In this document: positions 1 through 8,437 of the stretch, piece after piece
Position numbering within the stretch: the first letter of the stretch is position 1
How the letters are laid out: each line of letters starts with the position of its first letter
NCBI GenBank assembly: GCA_002435325.1
Contig: DJMJ01000037.1
Location: 1 to 62,222 of the forward strand
DNA: 62,222 bases
Direction: 5' to 3'
From: Nitrospira sp. UBA6493
GTDB lineage: Bacteria > Nitrospirota > Nitrospiria > Nitrospirales > Nitrospiraceae
Program-made: the position numbers and the translations under genes
The notes under the pieces: generated by a model
Databases searched by the model: none
What the model saw: only the letters and a program-made list of their open reading frames with translations
Told to the model about the DNA's origin: nothing

Positions 1-141
1 AGATTTTAGATGACTCAATTCGGTAGCTAGCCCCACACGAGACTGGGGAGTATACTTATTAATGCATATGCAGATGCGAATGGATTTAATTTATAGAGAC
101 CCTCTCTTCTTCGCGGTTTTCTGCGGTCAAGGAGGTGTGTA

Positions 142-1224
142 ATGTCTCGATCGCTTGTTAAGTTGATGTTTTTCATTGTCGGAAGTCTCAGCCTGTCTCC
201 ACCTCCGGCGGGTGCTTATCGGGAGTATTTTACCTCGGAGCAGAAGGCCCAGCTCGATAAGATTCAAACGATCTTAGTGGAGACCATCGCTCTGACCGAT
301 CACGGTTCTATCGACGCTGCAGCATTGTCGTCCGTAGCGATTCGTCGATTGAGTGAATTGGGGTACACCATAGTACTGGATTCGACGAAACCCCATGATG
401 TTGTCTTTCGGATCAAATGCGAGCAACACAAGACGTGGGAAGGGACCGCATCAGCGGGGGGAGACAACGATTTGCCCGACGCTCCATCGCGCCTGTGGAA
501 AGGCCCAGCCTGCCAGCTGACTTATGTATTGGGCGGAATGAAGATCAAGTGGCAGAAAGAAGTACGCACGGCCTTTGTGGATGCATCGGCTGCCGCTCAG
601 GCTGCGCAGGCAGGTGATGCGGGGGTCTTTGCAATTGACAAACTGAAGGACGCACTGGAGAAGTACGAATTTCCGCTTTTGCTTGCCGCCGAATGGGGTC
701 ATGCCGATCGATTGCTGAAGATGTTGGACTTACCTGGTACCAAAGTTGAGCGAAAAGTGAAGATTATTTCCTTGCTGGGAGAAATGCAAGCCGATGAGGC
801 GTTGCCAACTCTCAAACGAGCGCTCCAGGATCGGGCCTTGAATAAGGATGCTGCGGTGGCACTCGGCAACCTTGGGCGTGAGGGCATTCCTTTATTGGTG
901 GATATTTTAAAAACATCGACCCAGCCCGAGTTACAGGCCGCTGCTGCCAAGGGCCTCGGGAAACTAGGGGGGCTTCACGGGGATAACAGCGTTGTGGATC
1001 CGTTGCTTTCAATGCTCGATGCTCCCGGCATCGATATCAAGGTTCAGACAGAAATCGTATGGGCGCTGGGAAAGATCATAGATAAACGTTCTCTGGAGCC
1101 TCTCAAAGCCTTGTTTCGAAAAGTCTTGATGATCCGTGATCCTGACAATCAGGATCTCAAGGCATTGAAGGAGGCACTAAATTGGTCCACCAAGCAGCTC
1201 GATTTGGATGAACATCTGAGTTGA
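142..1224 (+). CDS. Secreted HEAT-repeat protein
   Basis: The 360-residue product begins with a hydrophobic signal peptide (about residues 1-25, ending near a PAGAYR segment), so it is probably periplasmic. The N-terminal half (about 30-180) resembles no family I can name. The C-terminal part, from about residue 190, contains repeated helical units of the HEAT / PBS-lyase type, for example segments with DEALPTLKRALQD and IPLLVDILK. HEAT repeats usually act as protein-protein interaction scaffolds; no catalytic residues are visible. The ATG at 142 is well supported by an AAGGAGGTG ribosome site directly upstream. The gene stands alone, facing the OmpA-like gene and separated from it by a strong terminator hairpin. 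Partner and role are unknown. Confidence 0.85.
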   Translation: MSRSLVKLMFFIVGSLSLSPPPAGAYREYFTSEQKAQLDKIQTILVETIALTDHGSIDAAALSSVAIRRLSELGYTIVLDSTKPHDVVFRIKCEQHKTWEGTASAGGDNDLPDAPSRLWKGPACQLTYVLGGMKIKWQKEVRTAFVDASAAAQAAQAGDAGVFAIDKLKDALEKYEFPLLLAAEWGHADRLLKMLDLPGTKVERKVKIISLLGEMQADEALPTLKRALQDRALNKDAAVALGNLGREGIPLLVDILKTSTQPELQAAAAKGLGKLGGLHGDNSVVDPLLSMLDAPGIDIKVQTEIVWALGKIIDKRSLEPLKALFRKVLMIRDPDNQDLKALKEALNWSTKQLDLDEHLS

Positions 1225-1355
1225 GTATTCGATTATTGCAGGGCCTGGCAAGGAGCTCGGGGTAGGGCGCTAGGCAATTCTCGCAACAGTTCTATGTGAG
1301 GCCGTATTCGGTTCAGTCGATCAGCAAACCGGAATTTTATAGGTTTTGAAAATGC

Positions 1356-1398
1356 GACGGGGGCTTCTCCTTGTAGATGAAGCCCCCGTCTTTATTAT
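1356..1398. terminator. Bidirectional rho-independent terminator
   Basis: A perfect 12-bp stem, GACGGGGGCTTC (1356-1367) paired with GAAGCCCCCGTC (1379-1390), has an 11-nt loop and is followed by TTTATTAT on the plus strand. On the minus strand the stem is followed by GCATTTTC. It sits between two convergent genes and so probably terminates both the HEAT-repeat gene and the OmpA-like gene. Confidence 0.9.
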
Positions 1399-1414
1399 AG
1401 GGCCGTGAATAGGA

Positions 1415-2575
1415 CTACTTCGTCACTCGCAGTTCGACCCGACGATTCTTGGCGCGCCCCTCATTGGTTGTATTCGGCGCGACCGGTTTTGTGTCGGCAT
1501 AGCCGTGGGTTGTTGCTGCTCTTAAGCCGCCCTCTACTAACGCGTTGGCAGCGTTGGCGGCTCTCGCTTCGGAGAGTTCCTTGTTCGTGGGGAATTTCTT
1601 TTTGAGCGCACTACGTATCGGACGATTGTCGGTATGGCCATCAACGGCGACTTTATACTCGGGGAAGTCTTTGAGTATGCTCCCCACTTGCTTGAGGGCG
1701 TCAGCTCCGGCTGGTTTCAGTTGATCCTCACCCGATCCAAAGAGATAGCTGGATGCTAGGTTGATGAGGAGGCGTTCGTTGTTCAAATCGACCATGATGT
1801 TGCCTTTGTCGATCTGAGGCCGCAGGGCCTTGATAAGCCCCCGCTGGGCTTCTCTCAACTTTGCCATTTCTTCCGAGAGATCACCACGGAGTTCGGCAAG
1901 TTCCTTGTCGCGATCGGCAAGCAGGCGCTCCAGTTGTGCTACCTGCTGTGTGCATGCTGCGAGATTGGCGGCGAGTTTGTCCTTATCGCCGCCAATGGTT
2001 TCCATGGCAGCTAATTGACCTTCCAAGTTGGTGATCCGTTGCTTGGCTGCCGCAAGGTCGGCGGCCAGTTTCTCCTTCTCTCCTGCCATGGCCTGAAGGG
2101 CTGCAAGCTGGGATTGAGCTGTCGAGAGGTCCGCGGCTAAACGGTCTTTGTCGCTGCCGACAGAGGCTTGGGCATCGGCGAGCTGGCGCTCGAGTGCAGC
2201 GTTGCGTGCTTTGGCCTGATCCAAGTCGCTTTGTGTTGAAGAAAGCTGGCTGGCAAACCTAGCCGAGTCTCCCGCGGCCGTCCGAAGAGCCGTGAGTTCT
2301 CTGTCTTTCTCGGCAAGCTGACTTTCAAGGGATTGGGCCCGCTCACTCAGAGCTCCGTTTTCTCGCTTGGCTGCGGCCAATTGGTCGGCGAGTGCTTGAC
2401 GTTCTTTATCGGCTGCTGCGAGACGGTTCGCCAACTCTGCTGCGGTAGGACCCGTGGGACCCTGGGGGCAAATTCGGTATTGGAACCCGTTATCCGGGCA
2501 CATCGGTTGCCATGACGAACACCCGGCAAGAGCCAAGAGGCTCAGGGCTAGGATTGAGGTTTTCTTTGCTTTCAT
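1415..2575 (-). CDS. OmpA-family lipoprotein with long coiled coil
   Basis: This 386-residue protein has a lipoprotein signal (LALAGC, lipidated Cys19). A short Gly/Pro-rich piece (GPTGPT) follows, then a long Ala/Leu/Lys/Gln-rich coiled coil (about residues 45-245) built from imperfect repeats that each contain a variant of (G)xKxxLAAxL. The C-terminal OmpA domain (about 255-386) binds peptidoglycan in this family; the VDGHTDNRPI and AxxRAANAANAL segments carry the usual Asp and Arg ligands for meso-diaminopimelate. The architecture suggests a lipid-anchored rod that tethers the outer membrane to the cell wall. The ATG is preceded by AAGGAGACAGT. The gene ends the minus-strand series and is followed by the terminator at 1356-1398. 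Confidence 0.9.
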   Translation of the reverse strand: MKAKKTSILALSLLALAGCSSWQPMCPDNGFQYRICPQGPTGPTAAELANRLAAADKERQALADQLAAAKRENGALSERAQSLESQLAEKDRELTALRTAAGDSARFASQLSSTQSDLDQAKARNAALERQLADAQASVGSDKDRLAADLSTAQSQLAALQAMAGEKEKLAADLAAAKQRITNLEGQLAAMETIGGDKDKLAANLAACTQQVAQLERLLADRDKELAELRGDLSEEMAKLREAQRGLIKALRPQIDKGNIMVDLNNERLLINLASSYLFGSGEDQLKPAGADALKQVGSILKDFPEYKVAVDGHTDNRPIRSALKKKFPTNKELSEARAANAANALVEGGLRAATTHGYADTKPVAPNTTNEGRAKNRRVELRVTK

Positions 2576-2634
2576 ACTGTCTCCTTTGTTCTGGGTGAGA
2601 TCTCAGCGTGGTCGGATGAGCCACGAATCTATGG

Positions 2635-3048
2635 TTAGCGTCGATCTTTCAGGGCATCGCGAATTTCCATCAGGAGTTTTTCTTCGGTGGTCGGCCCGGC
2701 TGGTGCCGCCGGAGGTTCGCTCCTCTTGAAGCGATTGACTTGCTTCACAAGGACAAAGATGACGAACGCAATAATCACGAAGTCAAAGACGGATTGTAGG
2801 AAAACTCCGTAGTTGAGAGTCGGCGTACCTGCGGCCTTCGCCGCGGTTAACGAAGGTTGTGGTGTGCCGGATAGATTGATGAACAAGCTGGAAAAATCCA
2901 CCTTTCCCAGTAATAAACCAAGGGGGGGCATGAGTACGTCGCTAACGAGTGAGGATACGATTTTTCCGAAGGCTCCTCCTATGATGACACCGATGGCCAT
3001 ATCGAGCACATTGCCCCGCATAGCAAAATCTCTAAATTCCTTCAGCAT
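2635..3048 (-). CDS. mscL: Large-conductance mechanosensitive channel MscL
   Basis: The 137-residue product has the usual MscL length. It contains the N-terminal amphipathic helix and first pore helix (MLKEFRDFAMRGNVLDMAIGVIIGGAFGKIV), a periplasmic loop, the second membrane helix (about 75-100) and a charged C-terminal helix ending LLMEIRDALK. MscL forms a homopentameric pore in the inner membrane that opens under extreme tension to release solutes on hypo-osmotic shock. The start has a strong GAGGAGGTC ribosome site. A second set of mechanosensitive channels (MscS type) lies near 51-55 kb in this window. Confidence 0.97.
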   Translation of the reverse strand: MLKEFRDFAMRGNVLDMAIGVIIGGAFGKIVSSLVSDVLMPPLGLLLGKVDFSSLFINLSGTPQPSLTAAKAAGTPTLNYGVFLQSVFDFVIIAFVIFVLVKQVNRFKRSEPPAAPAGPTTEEKLLMEIRDALKDRR

Positions 3049-3097
3049 AAATGACCTCCTCGATTCGCTCTGTTAAGTGCCTACCAATAAACGAACC

Positions 3098-4180
3098 CTA
3101 TCGTTTCCTGGTCGTGTCGAAGCTGTAACCTAGCGTAAAGAGGTAGAGGTTATCCGTATCGCCTGTTCCTGCAGCTGGCTTACTGTTGTACCTGGTCGTC
3201 ACCTGGATGCCGCTGACAAACCCTTCCCAGATTTTGAATCGTAGGCCGTTGTCCATGGTTAGGTAATAGTTACTCGCATTTTGGAGAGATGGGTAGAACT
3301 CGCTATAGTGGTAGAAGGTGATACGGTCGTCAAGAAGGGGCCAATTCAGTTTCATGGAGACGCGGGCACGAATGGACGATTGATCATCGGCGAGGCGGAA
3401 ATCTTCGTTGAAGTAACTCACGCCGGCTTCCGTATAGAATGTTAATTCTTTTAAGATTCCCGAGAAATCCCCGCGATCGATGAATTGGTAACCGGGGCCG
3501 CTGGCGAGCGCGGTTCTCATCTTCAAATCCTGAAACCGGTCGTTTTCAACATAGGCCGATGCAAACCAGTAAAACCGTTTAGTGATGAAGAAGTCCAGCT
3601 TGATCGTTCCACGGGAGTTACGAGCAATGAGGGTGTTGGCATTTTCGCCGTAAATATAGCGGCCGTTGATCGAGAGCCTAAGTTGTTCGCTCCGTGCGAC
3701 CAGATCACCGAGTACGCTGGCATTCTTGAGATGGCTATTGCCGGTTGTTTGAGACAGTCCGGCTGTGAGGGTTCCGGAATAAATGACCGGCGGTTGAACC
3801 AACGGGTTTAACGCTGTGATGGCATCCACTGGGACTGAAATAGAACCCTTGAGGGGTTCGGAGCTGATGTTGATGTTTCCGTCTGGGCCAACGGTAGCAG
3901 TGCCGATAAGGACGGTGCCTTCTTTTAGATGGAAGGGGATTGGGTGGTTTACGGAAAGCTTGACGACCTCGCTCCAATTTACTTTCATGACATTGTCAGG
4001 GCTTGCAGGGGTCTTTATTACTAAGACCCCACCGGACATTTCAATTAATTCCCCATAGATGGTGCTTCCATTTTTCAATGTCACGATATCAAGATGTGGT
4101 GTGTCTTCTGCCGCAAATGATGATCCGAAGGGGATCATCAAGATTACTAGCATGCGAAGTAGAGAGCCCAGTATTTTCAT
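3098..4180 (-). CDS. DUF481-type outer-membrane protein
   Basis: The 360-residue product has an N-terminal signal peptide (cleavage probably after SSFAAE, about residue 24). The region from about 30 to 120 contains LKNGSTIYGEL-type segments, followed by a C-terminal half rich in alternating aromatic and polar residues (YSGTLTAGLSQTTGNS, RYIYGENA, FYHYSEFYPSL, FTLGYSFDTTRKR). This pattern is typical of DUF481 (YdiY-like) beta-barrel proteins. The final residues lack a classical C-terminal Phe, which is not unusual for this family. The function of DUF481 proteins is not established. The start has AGGAGGACAT upstream, and 240 bp separates it from mnmA. Confidence 0.8.
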   Translation of the reverse strand: MKILGSLLRMLVILMIPFGSSFAAEDTPHLDIVTLKNGSTIYGELIEMSGGVLVIKTPASPDNVMKVNWSEVVKLSVNHPIPFHLKEGTVLIGTATVGPDGNINISSEPLKGSISVPVDAITALNPLVQPPVIYSGTLTAGLSQTTGNSHLKNASVLGDLVARSEQLRLSINGRYIYGENANTLIARNSRGTIKLDFFITKRFYWFASAYVENDRFQDLKMRTALASGPGYQFIDRGDFSGILKELTFYTEAGVSYFNEDFRLADDQSSIRARVSMKLNWPLLDDRITFYHYSEFYPSLQNASNYYLTMDNGLRFKIWEGFVSGIQVTTRYNSKPAAGTGDTDNLYLFTLGYSFDTTRKR

Positions 4181-4420
4181 ATGTCCTCCTGTAGAAAATC
4201 CTGCGTCCTTGGTTTTGGTCGCTTGAGTGATGGGTATCTAGATATCAACTCTAGAGTCTAATGGTCTTGTTGGCGAGAGAAGTGTATACCCGACTTGTTT
4301 TATTCGGTACAATGGAGATTTGTAATGGTATGCCCGTGACGTGGAATCAGCTGATGGTGGGGTTGGGACCGATGCAGGCCTCTGAGGTTAGTCAGAATTC
4401 TATGGCCTAGTTGTTCGCAT

Positions 4421-5506
4421 TTAGGACAGGGCTTGGATGATGCCGCCACCAAGAACCTGGTCCCCACGATAAAATACGGCTGATTGGCCGGGGCTGATAG
4501 CTCGTTGTGGTGTCTGGAATTGCACGGTGAGTGACCCTGGATTACTGGTCTGTATGGTCGCAGGAGTCGCGGGGGTCGCGTATCTGAGTTTGGCTTCTAC
4601 CGGAGCCGAATTATTGAGTAGGGTAGGCTCAAGGACGTTGAGGTCCGACACCGTACAGACCGAGCTGACCAGTGCCTCATTCGGTCCAAGAACGACGGTG
4701 TTGGTTTCGGGCTGGACTCGTTGAACATACAGACGTTGGTTTGATGAGACGCCAAGGCCGCGTCGTTGGCCTGGTGTATAAAAGGCGATCCCTTGATGGG
4801 ATCCGAGTGGTTTGCCCTCCTGATCTACGAACAGGCCTGGATTATTGGCCGAGGGGATTTCCGTTTGTAGAAATGTCCGGTAGTCTCCTGTGCTCACGAA
4901 ACAGATTTCCTGACTTTCCCTGAGTTCTTCAGTGGGGAGGCCGAGTTCTTCCGATTGTTCCCACACGGTTGTTTTATTCATCATTCCGACAGGAAATAGG
5001 AGCCGGGGCATCCACGACCTCTGAATGCGATAGAGAAAATAGCTTTGGTCCTTTCGTGGATCGGCGCCGCGCCTCAGAATTGGTTGTCCTTGTGCGGTGC
5101 CGATTTGCGCATAGTGGCCTGTTGCAATATAGGCAATACCTTTGGCATCGGCGAGTTCGATAAGCTGTCGGAGTTTGACACGTTCATTACAGCGAACGCA
5201 GGGATTGGGAGTGGTGCCGCTAGCATATCCGGATACGAAATCGTCGATGACCGCCGCACGGAATTGCTCCCGTGAATCGACGACCTCATGAGGAATGTTT
5301 AGCTTCTGTGCGACATAACGGGCAATGCCCACTTTACAGCAACCGCGCTCTTCCCACCGTTTGGAAGCCGCGACGGTCTCATCTTCGTGTTCCCACACTT
5401 GAAGGGTGACGCCATGGACATCGTAGCCTTGGCGAACCAGGAGAAGCGCTGCGACAGAACTATCAACTCCTCCGCTCATGCCGAGGAGAACTGTAGGGCG
5501 AGACAT
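4421..5506 (-). CDS. mnmA: tRNA-specific 2-thiouridylase MnmA
   Basis: This 361-residue enzyme matches MnmA along its whole length. It has the ATP-PPi-loop SGGVDSS at residues 11-17, the PNPCVRCNERVKL segment with the first catalytic Cys, GHYA, and the ESQEICFVSTGDY segment with the second active-site Cys. MnmA adds sulfur to U34 of the wobble position in Lys, Glu and Gln tRNAs, using a persulfide relay. It is notable that this window also carries mnmE and mnmG, which modify carbon 5 of the same U34, so most of the mnm5s2U pathway is encoded within about 8 kb. The gene lies directly downstream of a bactofilin gene (36-bp gap). Confidence 0.98.
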   Translation of the reverse strand: MSRPTVLLGMSGGVDSSVAALLLVRQGYDVHGVTLQVWEHEDETVAASKRWEERGCCKVGIARYVAQKLNIPHEVVDSREQFRAAVIDDFVSGYASGTTPNPCVRCNERVKLRQLIELADAKGIAYIATGHYAQIGTAQGQPILRRGADPRKDQSYFLYRIQRSWMPRLLFPVGMMNKTTVWEQSEELGLPTEELRESQEICFVSTGDYRTFLQTEIPSANNPGLFVDQEGKPLGSHQGIAFYTPGQRRGLGVSSNQRLYVQRVQPETNTVVLGPNEALVSSVCTVSDLNVLEPTLLNNSAPVEAKLRYATPATPATIQTSNPGSLTVQFQTPQRAISPGQSAVFYRGDQVLGGGIIQALS

Positions 5507-5542
5507 AGTGCCCGCTATTGTACTGGCTGAGAGTTGAAAGGG

Positions 5543-5989
5543 CTAGAGGTCTGGGGTCCGCACTTTATTTCGGTGGAGGGCGAGATCATGGACATTTTTA
5601 GCCTGCTGTGGCGGTTCGTCCACCCATTTGTGGGCTCCCATGTCGCACATCCCATGGAAATGGGCCCCGTCCTCAATGGAGATCGCCGGGGTTCGGATAT
5701 CGCCGATCAAGACTCCCTGCTTGAGAATTTGTATTTTCTCGGTGGCGGTGACAGCGCCATGGATCTTGCCGCTTGTCATCAAGACGCCGGCAGAAATAAT
5801 GCCTTTGATGACGGCAGATTCTCCTACGATCAGCATCCCGGTGGTATGAATTTCTCCCTCAAGACGTCCATCGACACGCACGGTGCCATCGAACGTCACG
5901 ATCCCTTTAAATTCGACGCCTCTTCCCAGAAAGGTAAAGTTGTCGTCTTCATGTTCCGAGGCCGTTTTCTTGTCCCCGAGCGCCCACAT
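5543..5989 (-). CDS. Bactofilin (first of two)
   Basis: The 148-residue protein contains the bactofilin core: FLGRGVEFKGIVTFDGTVRVDGRLEGEI, then repeated beta-helix turns (GMLIVGESAVIKGIISAGVLMTSGKIHGAVTATEKIQIL). Bactofilins self-assemble without nucleotide into filaments that organise cell shape, polar proteins and, in Myxococcus, the ParABS system. The N-terminal tail (about 1-25) is polar and charged; the C-terminal tail (about 110-148) is Pro/His-rich. It lies second in a bactofilin pair downstream of parAB. The ATG at 5989 is the only good start; the ribosome site is weak. Confidence 0.93.
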   Translation of the reverse strand: MWALGDKKTASEHEDDNFTFLGRGVEFKGIVTFDGTVRVDGRLEGEIHTTGMLIVGESAVIKGIISAGVLMTSGKIHGAVTATEKIQILKQGVLIGDIRTPAISIEDGAHFHGMCDMGAHKWVDEPPQQAKNVHDLALHRNKVRTPDL

Positions 5990-6022
5990 ATGGTATTTCG
6001 ACCTTTCAGAGGATGGCGGTCA

Positions 6023-6067
6023 GCTCATCGGGGCGCCTTCTGGTCCATTATAGACGCCCCGATGAGC
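6023..6067. promoter_or_regulatory. Perfect 13-bp inverted repeat between the bactofilin genes
   Basis: GCTCATCGGGGCG at 6023-6035 is exactly complementary to CGCCCCGATGAGC at 6055-6067, with a 19-nt loop. No T-tract follows on either strand, so it is not a standard intrinsic terminator. On the minus strand the loop reads TCTATAATGG, which contains a perfect TATAAT -10 sequence, but no convincing -35 was found at 16-18 bp. It may be an operator, an attenuator or an RNA stability element separating the expression of the two bactofilins. Confidence 0.6.
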
Positions 6068-6196
6068 GATGGGAGAATAGTTAAATTAGGTAATATCTAT
6101 TCAATAATTATCCGTTCACGCGTTTCAAACCGCCCTGATTGGACAGGCCGGCAGGATGCGCTGGGGTTTCGCGAGACACTTCCCTGATTCCCTGGC

Positions 6197-6607
6197 TCAT
6201 TTCAAGTGTTCCGTTGAAGAACACCCTTCCTCGATCGAGAGCATGGGCGTCTTGATGCCGCCACTCACCACTGCCGGGGATCGGAGCTTCACTTTTTCTT
6301 TCGCAACCACGTCGCCGGTAATTTTACCCTTGCATACAATGGTGCCAGCCGTCACTTTTGCAGTAATGACAGCCTCTTCTCCGACAAGAAGCACCCCTTC
6401 GGTGTGAATTTCTCCATCGAGAAATCCATCGATACGCACTGTGCCGTTGTAGGAAATCGTTCCCTTAAATTCAACACCCTTTCCAACGAATGCGCTGACG
6501 TCTTCGTTGGCTTCCTGTCTGGTTGGAAGAGCATTGCTATTGGGGTCTTCGATGTCCATATCCTCTCCCATTGGACGTTTACCCTCTTGTTTGTCTGATT
6601 TCCACAT
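6197..6607 (-). CDS. Bactofilin (second of two)
   Basis: Starting at the ATG at 6607, the product is 136 residues (MWKSDKQEGK...). This ATG is chosen over an upstream start at 6640 because a GAGGAGG ribosome site sits 9 bases before it. The core segment VSAFVGKGVEFKGTISYNGTVRIDG and the following turns (GVLLVGEEAVITAKVTAGTIVCKGKITGDVVAKEKVKL) are closely related to those of the neighbouring bactofilin, indicating a tandem duplication. The acidic N-terminal tail (about 1-40) differs. It lies 165 bp downstream of parB in the same orientation. Confidence 0.93.
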   Translation of the reverse strand: MWKSDKQEGKRPMGEDMDIEDPNSNALPTRQEANEDVSAFVGKGVEFKGTISYNGTVRIDGFLDGEIHTEGVLLVGEEAVITAKVTAGTIVCKGKITGDVVAKEKVKLRSPAVVSGGIKTPMLSIEEGCSSTEHLK

Positions 6608-6772
6608 AATCGATGCTCCTCCTCTAGCTATTCCGGACACGCGGGGTGAACGGGTTGGCTCTTGTTAGGAGCTGTATCGGACTGTCTAGGGAAGATATTT
6701 AGCGTTATTTGACAGAAAGACAAGAAATATAGATTTTTCTGTCGATGTGACACGAAGTCGTATTAATTAGAA

Positions 6773-7624
6773 CTAGGAAAGAAGGGTTTCGATAAGACCC
6801 TCGAGCTCTGGCTCTGAGAAATAGTGAATGACAATTTTTCCGCCTTTTCCGCGTGGCTCTATAGCGACGCGAGTTCCAAGGCGCTTTTGTAATCTGGACT
6901 CGACGTCGGACCAGTCGGAGTTGGGCAACGTTTTTTTCTGGCGGCGTTTTTCAGTGGATGCCGCCTCGACCAGCTTTTCAGTTTCTCTGACAGAGAGGCC
7001 TTTATCAGTTACTATCTTAGCGAATTTATTATGATATTCAGGCAGAGACAGTCCAAGGATGGCTTTGGCATGACCGGCAGAAAGAGCACCGGATTCAACC
7101 AGTTGCTGGACATCAGGGTGAAGATTGAGCAGGCGAAGGGAATTAGCTACCGAGGACCGATCGCGCCCCACTTTTTGAGCGATGCCGTCTTGCGTGAGGC
7201 CGAACTCATTCATCATTCTCGCGTAGGCCCTGGCTGTTTCCATTGGGTTGAGGTCTTCCCGTTGAATATTTTCAACAAGAGCAAAGAGGATGGCTTCTTG
7301 ATCGCTGCAATTTCTGACAACGGCTTGAATGGTGTCGAGGCCGGCTTCCTTTGTGGCGCGCCATCTTCTTTCTCCTGAGATTAGTTCAAAGATCCCATCG
7401 CCTTTACGGCGAACCAAGATTGGCTGGAGCAAGCCGCTCTCTTTAATTGAGGCAGCCAATTCGGCGAGCTCGGCTTGGTGAAAGATCTGCCGAGGTTGAT
7501 ATCGGTTCGGGACAATGGCATCAACTCTCAGCTGTTGCACATCCGATGCAAGTGACTGAGAAGGCGATTGTTTTCCTGTTGGAAGTAACGCGTCCAATCC
7601 CCTACCGAGCGCTTTTTTCTCCAT
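6773..7624 (-). CDS. parB: Chromosome-partitioning protein ParB
   Basis: From the ATG at 7624 the product is 283 residues and begins MEKKALGRGLDALLP, the conserved ParB N terminus. It has the CTP-binding ParB/Srx region (VDAIVPNRYQPRQIF, then GERRWRATKEAG), a helix-turn-helix (GLTQDGIAQKVGRDRSSVANSLRLLNL) and the C-terminal dimer domain (DVESRLQKRLGTRVAIEPRGKGGKIVIHYFS). ParB loads at parS and spreads as a CTP-dependent clamp. A longer frame open to 7819 overlaps parA heavily and is rejected as the start. The chosen start overlaps the end of parA by 23 bp, indicating translational coupling. Confidence 0.96.
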   Translation of the reverse strand: MEKKALGRGLDALLPTGKQSPSQSLASDVQQLRVDAIVPNRYQPRQIFHQAELAELAASIKESGLLQPILVRRKGDGIFELISGERRWRATKEAGLDTIQAVVRNCSDQEAILFALVENIQREDLNPMETARAYARMMNEFGLTQDGIAQKVGRDRSSVANSLRLLNLHPDVQQLVESGALSAGHAKAILGLSLPEYHNKFAKIVTDKGLSVRETEKLVEAASTEKRRQKKTLPNSDWSDVESRLQKRLGTRVAIEPRGKGGKIVIHYFSEPELEGLIETLLS

Positions 7625-8378
7625 GGGCGATGAACTCCTTTGCAAGAGAAAGATAGGCCTGAGAGCCGGATGAGGCCATGTTATACAGGATGCCTGGCCG
7701 TCCATAACTTGGGGCTTCTGCCAATGTGACGTTTCGAGGAATAACAGATTGATAGACTTTGTCACCGAAGTGGCCACGGACCTGCTCAGAAACTTGACGT
7801 GCCAAACTATTGCGAGCATCGAACATGGTCAACACAATCCCTTCTATTGTGAGATTGGGATTTATTGATTCTTTCACTCGTTCAATGCTTCCGATCAATC
7901 GCGTAAGGCCCTCGAGTGCATAATATTCGCATTGGACGGGAATTAAGACGGACTGTGCTGCGGCTAAGGCATTGATAGTTAAAACTCCAAGCGCTGGAGG
8001 GCAGTCAAGAATGATGACGTCATATTGGGTCTGAATACCTTGAATGGTATCTCGAAGATAGTGCTCTCTCCCATCGAGGCTAACAAGTTCTATTTCAGCC
8101 CCTGCCAAGTCAGCATTAGAAGGAATGACAGAAAGCCCTTTAATGTCAGTTGATTGGACAACATCACCTGCATTGGCCTGCTTTATAAGGCATGTATAGA
8201 CCGTACTTTGCAATGATCGTGGGTCAATTCCCACGCCACTAGTAGCGTTTCCTTGAGGATCAAGATCGATTAATAAAACAGATTGACCTTGAAGGGCGAT
8301 CGATGCGGATAAATTCACAGAAGTCGTTGTTTTTCCAACTCCCCCTTTTTGATTTGCCACAGCCACAATACGCGCCAT
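7602..8378 (-). CDS. parA: Chromosome-partitioning ATPase ParA/Soj
   Basis: This 258-residue ParA-family ATPase has the deviant Walker A motif KGGVGKTT at residues 11-18, the Walker A' LLIDLDPQGNAT region and Walker B VIILDCPPALG. ParA binds DNA non-specifically in its ATP dimer form and moves ParB-parS complexes by an ATP-hydrolysis gradient. It lies directly upstream of parB, and a perfect parS site (8407-8422) sits in its upstream intergenic region, so ParB binding there could also autoregulate the operon. Confidence 0.97.
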   Translation of the reverse strand: MARIVAVANQKGGVGKTTTSVNLSASIALQGQSVLLIDLDPQGNATSGVGIDPRSLQSTVYTCLIKQANAGDVVQSTDIKGLSVIPSNADLAGAEIELVSLDGREHYLRDTIQGIQTQYDVIILDCPPALGVLTINALAAAQSVLIPVQCEYYALEGLTRLIGSIERVKESINPNLTIEGIVLTMFDARNSLARQVSEQVRGHFGDKVYQSVIPRNVTLAEAPSYGRPGILYNMASSGSQAYLSLAKEFIAHGEKSAR

Positions 8379-8406
8379 TATCTAGCCTTTTTACGATATG
8401 TATAAA

Positions 8407-8422
8407 TGTTCCACGTGGAACA
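8407..8422. other. parS centromere site 1
   Basis: TGTTCCACGTGGAACA is a perfect 16-bp palindrome and differs from the widely conserved bacterial parS consensus (TGTTTCACGTGAAACA) only at symmetric positions. It lies between rsmG and parA, 28 bp upstream of the parA start. This location near parAB is typical of origin-proximal parS sites. Confidence 0.92.
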
Positions 8423-8437
8423 CTTATGATGGTGCCT

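Noticed and set aside
4181..4420. tRNA or riboswitch in the mnmA-DUF481 gap
   Set aside because: No cloverleaf or known riboswitch core was recognised.
7625..7819. 65-codon upstream extension of ParB
   Set aside because: It would overlap parA by about 200 bp and precede the conserved ParB start MEKKALGRGLDALLP; the shorter start fits all family members.
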